DNA of 50,644 nt from CSBr16-58 sp051859825. GTDB lineage: Bacteria; Bacteroidota; Bacteroidia; Flavobacteriales; Schleiferiaceae. Below are positions 1 to 8,984 of this stretch, piece after piece (position 1 is the first letter of the stretch; every line of letters starts with the position of its first letter). Under the pieces are notes generated by a model. The model ran no database searches and was not told the origin of the DNA. It was given only the letters and a program-made list of their open reading frames with translations. Made by a program: the position numbers and the translations under genes. The stretch covers positions 1 through 50,644 of the forward strand of contig JBHYFA010000005.1 of assembly GCA_051859825.1 (NCBI GenBank), read 5' to 3'.

Positions 1-517
1 AGCCCGAATACAAGCCCCAAAACCACGACTCAAAATTGAGGCTTTGACTTAGTAGCTGGTAATCTGCATTATATCCCCTAGAAACGCCCAATAGATTTCG
101 CATTCCCACCGGCAGATATACCTGAAGCTTTTGGTTCTTCGATTCGTCAATCTTCAGCATAAAACCACCTGAGGCGGTAAAATAACTGCGAATGTGGTTT
201 TCCACATCATACAGATTGGCTTCAAAGTCAATACTTGGATTGCGGTGGTGCTGATTGATTCTAATCTCCTGAAAATGCCACCCGCCGCCTACATTTCCAA
301 AAACAATGATATTTGGATATACCTCTTGCTCATACTGTATGTCCAAACGCCAACCGGTACCCACGTCAAAATGCATATCGGCAATGGTATTTACAGTGTA
401 GAAATCTGTGGGAATAATTGATGGTCCGGTGGTGATGGATAGACGTTTTTCGAGTGATTGCTGCGAAAGTGCCGTGAAAAATAACAGGCAGAGAAATGCT
501 GTGAGTGAGGTTTTCAT
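1..517 (-). CDS. Outer-membrane beta-barrel protein, partial (C-terminus outside window)
   Basis: The reading frame starts with ATG at 517 and is still open at base 1, giving 172 residues. It begins with a signal peptide (MKTSLTAFLCLLFFTALSQ). The rest is alternating polar and aromatic residues with many Gly and Tyr, ending in strand-like segments rich in Trp and Phe, as in the small PorT/OmpW-like barrels of Bacteroidota. It lies 10 bases downstream of a T9SS-sorted protein gene and is probably co-transcribed with it. Barrel genes often sit beside T9SS cargo genes (for example PorP/SprF-type barrels), but no specific family signature was recognised, so a role as partner of the upstream protein is inference. 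Confidence 0.75.
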   Translation of the reverse strand, partial: MKTSLTAFLCLLFFTALSQQSLEKRLSITTGPSIIPTDFYTVNTIADMHFDVGTGWRLDIQYEQEVYPNIIVFGNVGGGWHFQEIRINQHHRNPSIDFEANLYDVENHIRSYFTASGGFMLKIDESKNQKLQVYLPVGMRNLLGVSRGYNADYQLLSQSLNFESWFWGLYSG

Positions 518-527
518 AATGAGGGAT

Positions 528-3035
528 TTATCTGTTTACTATTAATTTTTTGGACGACCGGTTTTTGCCATCATCATAAGTGATGAAATAGACGCCACTC
601 AATAGGTGAGATAGATCAACATCCAAGGCGCGGCTGCCCTCTCCAATCATTCTTTGAAAAACCATTTCCCCGCGAGTTGAGGAGATGGTAATTGAAGCAT
701 TTGACGTGGTTTCTTGAGAAAAGCTGAGGGTGAAAATCCCATTGTTCGGATTAGGTTGAATGTTTATATCGAACACCTCTATACTACCTATTCGTTGAGA
801 AGAGACAGCCTGAGAGGATTCAAATTGTGCTTTGTAATTTGTGCTATTGCAAAAGGATGTTACTTCTTGAAAAGACACAGGCGGCATCAATTCCTTTTCA
901 AAAGGATAGCCGATGATTAACTGAATGTTTGCGTCAACCTCTGCATTATTCAATGTTTTAATTCCTTGGGTAGCGTAAATTTTCACCGTTTTTCCCGGCG
1001 CAACAGAAAGCTTAGCATTGATAGTTAGGTTTCCGTTGAAAAATAAAATGACATCTTCAACAAACGTTGTGTCAGTATTGAATACCTTATCCTGTTTGAA
1101 GTATTTAATTTTATCCAAATCTGCAAAGGCTGAAAAGTCTTGGAAATCTGCCAAATTGTACGATTCGATGCTTACAGGGAAGGTGAAGACATGATAGGAG
1201 GCGTTCGGGGTTCCGTCCTTGCCCAAATCTTTGGATTGCAATAGCACTTTCATTTGTAAATACAATTTTTCACTTTCATTGCCGCTAAACACGCTACTGT
1301 TGTGAAAATTGAGAATATCGATAAACGAAAACGTCGAATGTTTAAAATAGTCGATGGGGATATAGTCTGATGTAACGGGATATAGACTGTTTGGATTATG
1401 AGAAAAATAGTGGTTTGTACTACTCGTATCGAGCCAGTGGGCGTTGTTTTCATCGCGAATCACAAAGCGGCAGTAAATCTCACTGGCGTCTAAATCGATA
1501 TTCATTATCGGGTTAAAGCTGTATTTCAGTGACTCCATTAAATCGATTCGCACACGTCCGTAATCGTTGCAAACAATGCCGCCAGCTTGAGGATTTCCTT
1601 TGCATATTCGGTGCGATCCCGCTCGTTCAATTTTCACTTTTGGCGTTTCCAATAAAGCAAGTACCCCGAGGCGTTCGTTGTATGTAGGGTAGGCGGGAAC
1701 TATTTTGCCATTGTTATCTACGTAATCGTTAAATTGCAATTTCGTGTCACTCCAATTAGAGCCGGGGAGGGATAGCGAGATTTTAGTATTAGATAAAGGT
1801 TCTGATTCTTCTACTGAACCTGATGCAGTTAGATAACTTGTGATCATCGTAGCGGCATTACTCCCGAGATGACAACTGTTTGTCAATGAAGAAAAATAGG
1901 AGATATTTGCATCAATGATTTCGATGGCATTTTTATGTTTATCTTTTTCAATACTAGAAACACGCTGTTGATTGCGCATTATTGGGAAAATGCTACCAGA
2001 GCAGTCCATATATTCCTTTAAAGAAGCGAGATATATTTTGTCTTGTTGGGATGTATTTGGATGAATGCTAAAGTAATTTACCAGATTCAGAAATGATCCA
2101 ACAGCAACCAAAGATCCGTCTTCATTAATGAGAGAGCCTGGAGAAATGCCGGTGGCGAGATAAGGACCAAAGGATGGATTGCCGTAATTATTTCTGCCAT
2201 AAACCCTTGCGCTGGTGGTTGCTGAGACCTCTATATCGCCTTCTTGAAATATGCTAAACAGTACATCTAACTGTATCTTATTGTTACAGACGCATGGATC
2301 ATAAGCAAGAGGTATGTCAAACCAAAAGAAAACTCCAGAATTGTTGGTAAATGGAACAAAAACAGTCATTGAGTTATTTTCAGTTTCTTGATCTAAAGGC
2401 TGCATGGCCTTACCCTGAATACTCAAAAGATTGGTGGATTTGAGATTTTCGTTATAATCAGTAGAACTGCTATTATTGGGGATAATCAAATCAATTTTCA
2501 AGTTGTTAAATGTTCGATCTTTAGCGAGTAAAGTGCCAAAAAACCGCATTGTTCCTGAATATTTATTGTACAAAATCATGTAAGGCAGTCGAGGATTGTT
2601 GCCATTAGACATATTAGGATACCAGCCGGAAATATTATTAGCATCAATATTACCATATGTTCCAAACTCTACCTTTAGCAATTCCCACCCGTCCTCTGGA
2701 TTGTAGTTGCTTCCCTGCTGTGCAGATACATATCCGAAATAAAATGCATCACTTGGCCCGGTAAAAGGATTTTTAATATTAAATGGATTTCCATTAGGAC
2801 CAATTACGGGATACCACTCTGTTGAACTCAACGTCTGTGCCCTCCAGTCAAAATTATTTTTCAAATCCGGGCATTCGGGGTTCTGCAAATCATCCGGATT
2901 GGTGCTTATTCCTTTTCCTTCTTCGCAATAAAGTTCTGTATTGGTGTTGGGGTTTGGTGGACAAAATGGAGGTGTATGTTGCCCAAATAATGATTGGACA
3001 AAAAATAATGTAATTAGCAAGTATTTGTTTTTCAT
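528..3035 (-). CDS. Secreted surface protein with T9SS type A C-terminal sorting domain
   Basis: This 835-residue protein has a signal peptide (MKNKYLLITLFFVQSLFGQ). The ATG at 3035 is preferred over a TTG nine bases upstream because the signal peptide begins exactly there. The last 80 or so residues form a T9SS type A sorting domain, with the hallmarks PNPNNGIFTLSF, a GVYF motif and a basic end (KKLIVNR). Just before it is a segment (NGNLTINAKLSVAPGKTVKIYA) of the kind that often precedes this domain in Bacteroidota surface proteins. The large central part is unrecognised. It is the second gene of a minus-strand operon: the stop of the upstream lipoprotein is 11 bases away. It should be exported by Sec, then cross the outer membrane through T9SS. 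Confidence 0.85.
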   Translation of the reverse strand: MKNKYLLITLFFVQSLFGQHTPPFCPPNPNTNTELYCEEGKGISTNPDDLQNPECPDLKNNFDWRAQTLSSTEWYPVIGPNGNPFNIKNPFTGPSDAFYFGYVSAQQGSNYNPEDGWELLKVEFGTYGNIDANNISGWYPNMSNGNNPRLPYMILYNKYSGTMRFFGTLLAKDRTFNNLKIDLIIPNNSSSTDYNENLKSTNLLSIQGKAMQPLDQETENNSMTVFVPFTNNSGVFFWFDIPLAYDPCVCNNKIQLDVLFSIFQEGDIEVSATTSARVYGRNNYGNPSFGPYLATGISPGSLINEDGSLVAVGSFLNLVNYFSIHPNTSQQDKIYLASLKEYMDCSGSIFPIMRNQQRVSSIEKDKHKNAIEIIDANISYFSSLTNSCHLGSNAATMITSYLTASGSVEESEPLSNTKISLSLPGSNWSDTKLQFNDYVDNNGKIVPAYPTYNERLGVLALLETPKVKIERAGSHRICKGNPQAGGIVCNDYGRVRIDLMESLKYSFNPIMNIDLDASEIYCRFVIRDENNAHWLDTSSTNHYFSHNPNSLYPVTSDYIPIDYFKHSTFSFIDILNFHNSSVFSGNESEKLYLQMKVLLQSKDLGKDGTPNASYHVFTFPVSIESYNLADFQDFSAFADLDKIKYFKQDKVFNTDTTFVEDVILFFNGNLTINAKLSVAPGKTVKIYATQGIKTLNNAEVDANIQLIIGYPFEKELMPPVSFQEVTSFCNSTNYKAQFESSQAVSSQRIGSIEVFDINIQPNPNNGIFTLSFSQETTSNASITISSTRGEMVFQRMIGEGSRALDVDLSHLLSGVYFITYDDGKNRSSKKLIVNR

Positions 3036-3046
3036 GATGCTCAAAA

Positions 3047-3895
3047 TTATTGTAGTCTTACACCGGTGAATTCCAAACTCGGACTATTATCAAAATGATA
3101 GATATGCCTAATGTGTCTTTCTCTGTCTATGAATATCATGTCATATCCATTCATGAAGTTAGATAACGGTGAAAAACTACATTTATCAACATTGTGAAAT
3201 ATACCTTTAAAATGAAAGTAATTATTGCAAATCTCAAATCCACAGTTAATTTTTTGAAGCATCAATGTGTCTCGTAATGGAGTTCCTAATAGCAAAGTTA
3301 CAGGAGGGTTTTCTCCTCTAAATCCTTTATTTAGGCTTCGATAGAAGGTTAAGATGCGTTCCTCATTTTCATACCCCGTAAAATAGCCCTTATAAACCAT
3401 GATGGTATCGCTAAATAAAAAATCGATCTGATTTCGGGTAAAAAACAACTCTCTCGTCATCGTAACTAAGGTATCATCAGGATTCTCCCAGCATGCATTT
3501 AAAGGCGTTCGTACCGTTAACGTAATAGGGATTGAACTTTCCCAATTTCCTTGATTGAGGTAATCACTGAAACTAATTTCAAAAGAATGTTGTGTGCGTG
3601 GTTCGGGCTCAGAACCTATCTGCCATTCGTATGTGCTGGTTTCGGGATTGCCCACTGGAATATTAAATAGCACAGATGAAGAATTAAATGTGTCCGTTGG
3701 CAAAAGAGTGCACCATTCTCCCGGAGGCGCAAATCCTCTATTACCAGGTCGTACGCGAAAGTCAGCCGAAACAGTTTCTGCTAGACAACACGGATCGTAA
3801 TTATCACATTCTTTATTACATGGGTCGTCGCACTTTTTGCAAGATGCCGTGGTAAGTAGGAGAATTATGGAGAGGAAAAGTAAAAGTCTTGGCAT
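3047..3895 (-). CDS. Cys-rich lipoprotein, function unknown
   Basis: The 282-residue product begins with a hydrophobic signal and a lipobox (LTTASC, Cys19), so it should be lipid-anchored. The mature N-terminus is unusual, with six cysteines between residues 19 and 37 (Cys19, 22, 26, 30, 36, 37). The next part (about 45-130) resembles a PKD-like Ig fold, with YEWQIG followed by a run of strand-like sequence. No enzyme motif was seen. It is first in the operon with the T9SS cargo protein and the barrel, which suggests a shared role at the cell surface. The cysteines beyond the lipidated one could form disulfides or bind metal; neither can be decided from sequence alone. Confidence 0.75.
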   Translation of the reverse strand: MPRLLLFLSIILLLTTASCKKCDDPCNKECDNYDPCCLAETVSADFRVRPGNRGFAPPGEWCTLLPTDTFNSSSVLFNIPVGNPETSTYEWQIGSEPEPRTQHSFEISFSDYLNQGNWESSIPITLTVRTPLNACWENPDDTLVTMTRELFFTRNQIDFLFSDTIMVYKGYFTGYENEERILTFYRSLNKGFRGENPPVTLLLGTPLRDTLMLQKINCGFEICNNYFHFKGIFHNVDKCSFSPLSNFMNGYDMIFIDRERHIRHIYHFDNSPSLEFTGVRLQ

Positions 3896-4024
3896 AGAGA
3901 GCGCGTTTTTTGTGCAAAAAAAATCAAACAGCTAATTTAATGTACAAATTGCAAAAAAATGAACACTATTTTTCGCTCTCCAAAAAAGAATCTTTAGGTA
4001 TGCATGGGCTTTCTATTTGCCCCG

Positions 4025-5179
4025 TCAAGAACCAAATAATTTTTCAAATATCTCCGCCTGAATGCTCGGATTTACCAAGATGGCTAAGATTAACGAAATC
4101 ACCAAGCCTATGATGGCATTACCGGCATCTTTACGAATGAGCTTGAAGATTTTTTTAAGACTTCTCTTGGATTTGTAGGCCGGAGCAATTTTCATGGCCA
4201 GCTCCCTACCCGCAAGTAAGCCTAAAAACACCCAGGTGGTACTCATAGGCACTTTGCTCCAATAGTAGAATATCAACAAAATGAGCGCATAAACCAAGTC
4301 AATCACGGTAGCACCCTTAATTTCTTTGGTGTCAGACTTCTCGTTGATGATGTTTTGGATTTTTCCTCCGCGGAAGTACATCAATAAGCCCAGTCCGAAG
4401 AAGATGTAGCCCACGAATAGCGCAAATTGCCAAGGATTGAGTGAGCGTGGTAAAAATACGGCTATGTTGGCGGCGTCCTGCATGAGCCAAATCGCCCAGA
4501 GTGCTCCACTAATTACCCACTGAACCACCCTCCATACGGGGTGATAACCGCTTTTTACAAACTTTTTAATCTGACGAGAAAGCACAATCCAAATGACAAT
4601 GGAAACGATAAAGGCAATGCCGTAACCGGAAACACTTTTTCCCAAAACACCAAAAATGCCGGCTGAACTTGTGGAAAATGCACTCAATAATAAAAAGGTG
4701 GTGGACACCGGCATGCGCAGTCGGGTGAGAAACAAAAGCACCAGTGGAGCGGCTACTTGTAAGTACCGAAAACTCGTGGGCGATTCTTCAAAGCCCTTGG
4801 AACGCAGCCTGCCAAAACTCACATCACCATGCCATTGACCATCAACCCAGCCGCCATTTACGTACCAGCCCAGAGTCATTACCGTAACGAAAATCCCGCC
4901 TAGAAACAACCATAAAACCCACCAACGACGGTCGGCATTGGAAGATAAAAAAGTACCGATGGTTTGAATACTGTCGTTGGCAATTGCTGAATATCCTGCA
5001 AACGCAAAACCTACCCACATCGCGAGATAGGGATAAGGGTAGAGGATTCCCGTGATTAAAAAGAGGAAGAACAATAGCCTGAGAAACTTTCGCTCCTTGA
5101 ATAAGAACATCCGCATTACGCGCGAACGCTTCCCTATAAAGGGTGATTCGTACTTGCGGTCGAGGTTTATTTTGGCCAT
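4025..5179 (-). CDS. Divergent PiT-family inorganic phosphate transporter
   Basis: This is a 384-residue polytopic membrane protein. It shows the two-fold internal repeat of the PiT/SLC20 (PHO4) family: ANDSIQTIGT at about residues 67-76 and QDAANIAV at 234-241 stand where GANDVANA-type signatures are expected, and each half also has a proline-STT motif (MPVSTT at 156-161, PMSTTW at 311-316). Members normally co-transport phosphate with Na+ or H+. The signatures depart from the canonical form, so substrate is inferred from family only. The gene stands alone, transcribed leftward; the 129 bases to the next gene on the left hold no clear terminator. ATG at 5179 is the first start in the frame. 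Confidence 0.75.
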   Translation of the reverse strand: MAKINLDRKYESPFIGKRSRVMRMFLFKERKFLRLLFFLFLITGILYPYPYLAMWVGFAFAGYSAIANDSIQTIGTFLSSNADRRWWVLWLFLGGIFVTVMTLGWYVNGGWVDGQWHGDVSFGRLRSKGFEESPTSFRYLQVAAPLVLLFLTRLRMPVSTTFLLLSAFSTSSAGIFGVLGKSVSGYGIAFIVSIVIWIVLSRQIKKFVKSGYHPVWRVVQWVISGALWAIWLMQDAANIAVFLPRSLNPWQFALFVGYIFFGLGLLMYFRGGKIQNIINEKSDTKEIKGATVIDLVYALILLIFYYWSKVPMSTTWVFLGLLAGRELAMKIAPAYKSKRSLKKIFKLIRKDAGNAIIGLVISLILAILVNPSIQAEIFEKLFGS

Positions 5180-5527
5180 AGTGGTTGTTGGTCAAGGAAA
5201 AAATCTTTCCTTTATTCAAGCTGCAAAGAAAAATACAAAATCTTAACCTATGAACGAATTTGTAAAATTTAATATTGGAAAAATCCGGTAGTGACCTTTG
5301 GTCGCATTGTTTCACTTTCCGAGCGCTGGAGCACGGCCTCTCTCAGCGCATGACATCTATTCTGTGCGGGCGCCAGCGCATCTGTGCAGCCGAAGGCCTC
5401 CATGCCGCGCAGCGCAGCAAGCGTCCATGAGTGCGAAGCACCCCAAGCTTCAAACACTTCTTCCATTTTCACTTCTTCCAAACAAAAAATTCACGTACTT
5501 TTGAGCCTCATAAAAAAACAGTACATA
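5180..5527. other. Intergenic region with a GC-rich block
   Basis: This 348-base gap separates divergent genes. Bases 5180-5290 are AT-rich as expected for a promoter region. From about 5317 to 5452 the sequence becomes strikingly GC-rich (about 60% by eye) with many GCGC and GCAGC words, then returns to AT-rich sequence holding the paaZ-like promoter. Frames are open on both strands across it, but they have no start context or recognisable product. It may be a dispersed intergenic repeat, but no second copy was seen in this window. Confidence 0.5.
5496..5503 (+). promoter_or_regulatory. Promoter -7 element for the paaZ-like operon
   Basis: TACTTTTG matches the Bacteroidota -7 consensus TAnnTTTG exactly and lies 25 bases before the ATG at 5528. 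A clear -33 TTTG at the right spacing was not found. Confidence 0.5.
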
Positions 5528-7576
5528 ATGCAAACATATCAGAGTTATATTCGTGGTGAATGGGTTTCCGGCGAAGGCGTGGAGCTGGAATTGGAAAATG
5601 CCGTTACCGGCGAAATCATCGGACAAGTTAGTGCCAAAGGCCTCGATTACGCCTCAATTTTACAGTACGGCAGGGAACAAGGCGCGCAATTGCGGAAAAT
5701 GACCTTCCACGAACGCGGCCTCATGCTGAAAAAACTCGCGATGTATTTGCTGGAAAGAAAAGCCTCCTACTACGCCTTGAGCTACGCCACCGGCGCCACC
5801 AAGATTGATTCGTGGATTGACATCGAAGGCGGTATAGGAAACCTTTTTGCCAATGCCTCCCTGCGCCGACAATTCCCCAATCTTCCGTATTACGTTGACG
5901 GACAAGCTGCGCCTCTTTCTAAAACGGGTAGTTTTATCGGACACCATATTATGGTTCCCAAGCGCGGTGTGGCGGTGCATATCAATGCATTTAATTTTCC
6001 TATCTGGGGAATGTTGGAAAAAATTGCCGTAAATCTTCTCGCGGGCGTTCCTGCAGTGGTGAAACCCTCGGAATATACCGGTTACCTTACCGAAATCATG
6101 GTGCGCGACATCATCAATTCGGGAATATTACCCGAAGGTGCGCTGCAATTGGTTACCGGCTTGGGCCACGGAATCCTCGACCACGTTACCCACCAAGATG
6201 TGGTGACCTTTACCGGAAGTGCCGCTACGGGTAAACGGCTCAAGTCGCATCCTCGAATTTTGGAGGAGTCGGTGCCGTTCAATATGGAAGCGGATTCATT
6301 AAATGCCTGTGTTCTCGGGCCGGATGTGCGCGTGGAAGACGAAGAATTTGCTCTATTTGTGAAGGAGGTTCACAAGGAAATCACCGTGAAGGCGGGGCAG
6401 AAGTGTACCGCAGTGCGTCGCATCCTCGTGCCGCGTCATTTGGTGGAGGATGTACAAATCGCCCTCGGACAACGCTTAGAGAAAACGGCCATTGGCGATC
6501 CGCAAACGGAGGGCGTGCGCATGGGGGCACTAGCCACTCGCCTGCAGGTACAGCGTGTGCAAGAAAGCATAGCAGCCCTTGCCGCCGACCAAGAAATCGT
6601 GTACGACGGTCGCGCCAATATGCAACTCCTCGGCGCTGATGCTTCTAAAGGGGCGTTTTTGGCACCGGTGCTTTTCCGTAACGATAACCCATTTGACAAA
6701 ACAGCCTGCCATAATATCGAGGCTTTCGGACCGGTTTCCACCCTTATCCCGTACGATTCACTCGACGAAGCGGTAGAAATCACCGCTATGGGTAAGGGCT
6801 CGCTCGTTACCTCAATCGTTACCAATAACGACAAAATCGCTACCGAATTCGTGGTGGAGGCTGCGCCCTACAACGGACGAGTTTTGGTACTCAATCGTCG
6901 CTGCGCCAAAGAAAGCACAGGACACGGTTCGCCAATGCCACTCCTTACCCACGGTGGACCCGGTCGCGCCGGTGGTGGTGAAGAGATGGGCGGCAAGCGC
7001 GGAGTGATGCACTATTTACAGCGCACTGCTATTCAAGGTCATCCGGATACCATCACGGAAATCACGGGAGTGTATCAGCCGGGAGCAAGTCGTCCCGAAG
7101 CGAATCCACACGTTTTCCGTCAGTATTTTGAAGACCTAAAAGTGGGTGATACCGTGTACACACACAAGCACACGGTGAGCGACGCCGATATTGTGAATTT
7201 TGCCAACGTAAGTGGAGACAACTTTTACGCGCACATGGATGCGACTTCTCTGGATGGAACCATCTTCGAGCAGCGTGTGGCTCACGGATATTTTGTGCTC
7301 AGCAAAGCCGCCGGTTTGTTTGTAGATCCTAAAAAAGGTCCGGTGTTGCTCAACTACGGTTTGGAAGATTGTCGCTTCACCAAGCCCGTGTATCCGGGAG
7401 CTACCCTAGGGGTGAAGTTTACGGTAAAGGAAAAACTCGAGCAAGAAAAGCGCTCCGAGGAAGACATCGCCAAGGGCATTGTGAAGTTTTTGGTGGACGT
7501 ATATGATGAAACCGGAGAAACGGTAGCCTTGGCCACCATTCTTACCATGGTGAAAAAGCGCGACCAAAACGGGTAG
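5528..7576 (+). CDS. paaZ: PaaZ-type bifunctional aldehyde dehydrogenase / enoyl-CoA hydratase (oxepin-CoA hydrolase)
   Basis: The product is 682 residues, almost the length of E. coli PaaZ (681). Residues 1 to about 515 form an aldehyde dehydrogenase domain with the general base Glu254 (FNMEADSLN) and nucleophile Cys293 (KAGQKCTAV). Residues about 530-682 form a MaoC-like hotdog domain with the hydratase pair Asp564 and His569 (SGDNFYAH). In phenylacetate catabolism PaaZ opens oxepin-CoA and oxidises the semialdehyde. The ATG at 5528 is chosen because PaaZ homology begins there; the frame is open further upstream but runs into the GC-rich block. No paaABCDE genes are nearby. A phosphopantetheinyl transferase gene follows after one base, so the operon is not a standard paa cluster. 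Confidence 0.9.
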   Translation: MQTYQSYIRGEWVSGEGVELELENAVTGEIIGQVSAKGLDYASILQYGREQGAQLRKMTFHERGLMLKKLAMYLLERKASYYALSYATGATKIDSWIDIEGGIGNLFANASLRRQFPNLPYYVDGQAAPLSKTGSFIGHHIMVPKRGVAVHINAFNFPIWGMLEKIAVNLLAGVPAVVKPSEYTGYLTEIMVRDIINSGILPEGALQLVTGLGHGILDHVTHQDVVTFTGSAATGKRLKSHPRILEESVPFNMEADSLNACVLGPDVRVEDEEFALFVKEVHKEITVKAGQKCTAVRRILVPRHLVEDVQIALGQRLEKTAIGDPQTEGVRMGALATRLQVQRVQESIAALAADQEIVYDGRANMQLLGADASKGAFLAPVLFRNDNPFDKTACHNIEAFGPVSTLIPYDSLDEAVEITAMGKGSLVTSIVTNNDKIATEFVVEAAPYNGRVLVLNRRCAKESTGHGSPMPLLTHGGPGRAGGGEEMGGKRGVMHYLQRTAIQGHPDTITEITGVYQPGASRPEANPHVFRQYFEDLKVGDTVYTHKHTVSDADIVNFANVSGDNFYAHMDATSLDGTIFEQRVAHGYFVLSKAAGLFVDPKKGPVLLNYGLEDCRFTKPVYPGATLGVKFTVKEKLEQEKRSEEDIAKGIVKFLVDVYDETGETVALATILTMVKKRDQNG

Positions 7577-7577
7577 T

Positions 7578-8186
7578 ATGCCTGAGCTGCATCTTCAGAA
7601 AATGGACGACGGCCTTCGCTGGTGTTTGTGGGGTCTTGATGACCAGCCCGAGTTGGAATCGACTTCCATTCCCGAAGGGTTATTTGAGCAGAATAAGTTT
7701 GAAAAAATCAGCCATCCGGAAATTGCCAAGCAGTATCTCGGCGCCCGGATGGCTTTGCAGCGTGTTTTGCCGCAGGGAAATCACCGCTTATCGTCCTTGC
7801 CCAGTGGGAAACCCATTCTCAATCGTGGAGGTCACGTGTCGCTCACTCACACTATTGGACGTGCGGCGGCTGTTTTTCACCCCACTCGGATGTGTGGAAT
7901 CGATATTGAAGATGTTGACCGCAGATTTAATGAGCGCGTTATCAGGCGATTCACCCACCCTTCGGAAATGCCTTTGATAGAAATGTATGGTCCCGCATTT
8001 TTATGGTGCGCCAAAGAGGCGGTGTATAAAGCTCAGGGGCAGCAAGGTTTACATTTTGCCGAAGATATTATTGTTTCTAGACATTCTCAGGATCGTTGGG
8101 AAGCCAAGGTTTGTGAAAACGAAGTATATAAAATTTTCAACCAAAGTTTATTGAATACTGTTATCAGTATTGCGACTAAAGAATAA
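7578..8186 (+). CDS. 4'-phosphopantetheinyl transferase superfamily protein
   Basis: This 202-residue protein has the two signatures of the Sfp/AcpS superfamily: CGIDIED at residues 106-112, with the Mg2+-binding Asp109 and Glu111, and WCAKEAVYK at 143-151, with Glu147 and Lys151. Such enzymes move 4'-phosphopantetheine from CoA to a carrier protein Ser. The length fits single-copy Bacteroidota enzymes acting on acyl carrier protein, but the carrier substrate cannot be told from sequence. It starts one base after the stop of the PaaZ-like gene, so translation is probably coupled. The DUF3050 gene follows after 12 bases. Confidence 0.85.
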   Translation: MPELHLQKMDDGLRWCLWGLDDQPELESTSIPEGLFEQNKFEKISHPEIAKQYLGARMALQRVLPQGNHRLSSLPSGKPILNRGGHVSLTHTIGRAAAVFHPTRMCGIDIEDVDRRFNERVIRRFTHPSEMPLIEMYGPAFLWCAKEAVYKAQGQQGLHFAEDIIVSRHSQDRWEAKVCENEVYKIFNQSLLNTVISIATKE

Positions 8187-8198
8187 TTTTTCTAAAAA

Positions 8199-8984
8199 AT
8201 GACAAATCAACAAATTGAAAAGATGCAGCGTGAAATCGCTGGAATTCGGGAAGAGATTTTGCATCACAAGCTTTATCAGGAGGTAAAAGACATCAAGCAT
8301 TTGCAAAGCTTCATGGAATACCACGTATATGCGGTATGGGATTTTATGTCCTTATTGAAATCCCTGCAAATGCATCTTACTTGTACCACTTTGCCCTGGA
8401 AGCCGGTGGGTGATGCCACTACGCGATATTTGATCAACGAGATCGTTACCGGAGAGGAATCTGATGTAGATGAAAATGGCGAGCGAATGAGTCATTACGA
8501 GCTCTATCTGCGCGCCATGAAGCAGGCAAATGCCAATGCTCAGGTGGTTGAAGACTTTGTGGCGTCTTTGCCAGCGGGGAGTTTGGATATTCGTTTCACC
8601 CCGGGAGTGCCTCAGGCGGCTCAGGAGTTTTTGAGTTTTACCTTTGACGTTATTCGTTCAGGGAAACCCCACGTGATGGCGGCAGTATTTACTTTTGGTA
8701 GAGAAGATCTTATTCCGGACATGTTTATAGAAATGGTTCGGGATTTTTCCAAAGCCTTCCCAAAAGAAGTAAGCACCTTATTGTATTATTTGGAGCGACA
8801 CATTGAAGTCGATGGAGATCATCACAGTCATTTGGCTTTAGAAATGACGGCGAATTTGTGCGGAAGCGACGAGCAAAAATGGAGTGAGGCAGAGGAGGCT
8901 GTCAAGCAGGCATTGCGCATGCGTAAGCGACTCTGGGACGGTGTGCTGGAGGAAATCAGCGCTTACCAAATGGCCAATCCGTAG
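8199..8984 (+). CDS. DUF3050 family protein (heme-oxygenase-like fold)
   Basis: The 261-residue product has the features of DUF3050: an N-terminal helix, HHKLYQ near residue 27, then SFMEYHVYAVWDFMSLLKSL with a conserved His/Trp core. The late segment has ERHIEVDGDHHSHLA, a His- and acid-rich helix like the ligand-bearing helices of the heme-oxygenase-like superfamily. Some members of that superfamily are di-metal oxidases, but the exact reaction here is unknown. It is the last gene of the PaaZ-like/PPTase operon. Its end overlaps the convergent lipoprotein gene by 22 bases. Confidence 0.8.
   Translation: MTNQQIEKMQREIAGIREEILHHKLYQEVKDIKHLQSFMEYHVYAVWDFMSLLKSLQMHLTCTTLPWKPVGDATTRYLINEIVTGEESDVDENGERMSHYELYLRAMKQANANAQVVEDFVASLPAGSLDIRFTPGVPQAAQEFLSFTFDVIRSGKPHVMAAVFTFGREDLIPDMFIEMVRDFSKAFPKEVSTLLYYLERHIEVDGDHHSHLALEMTANLCGSDEQKWSEAEEAVKQALRMRKRLWDGVLEEISAYQMANP

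Noticed and set aside
5269..5481. 70-codon minus-strand frame in the GC-rich block
   Set aside because: No start context, no signal or domain, and composition follows the GC-rich block rather than coding bias.
5384..5527. N-terminal extension of the PaaZ-like frame
   Set aside because: It runs through the GC-rich block and the promoter element, and family homology starts at the ATG at 5528.
6436..6834. Minus-strand open frames inside the PaaZ-like gene
   Set aside because: They mirror the GC-rich coding sequence and have Ser/Arg-rich, domain-free translations.
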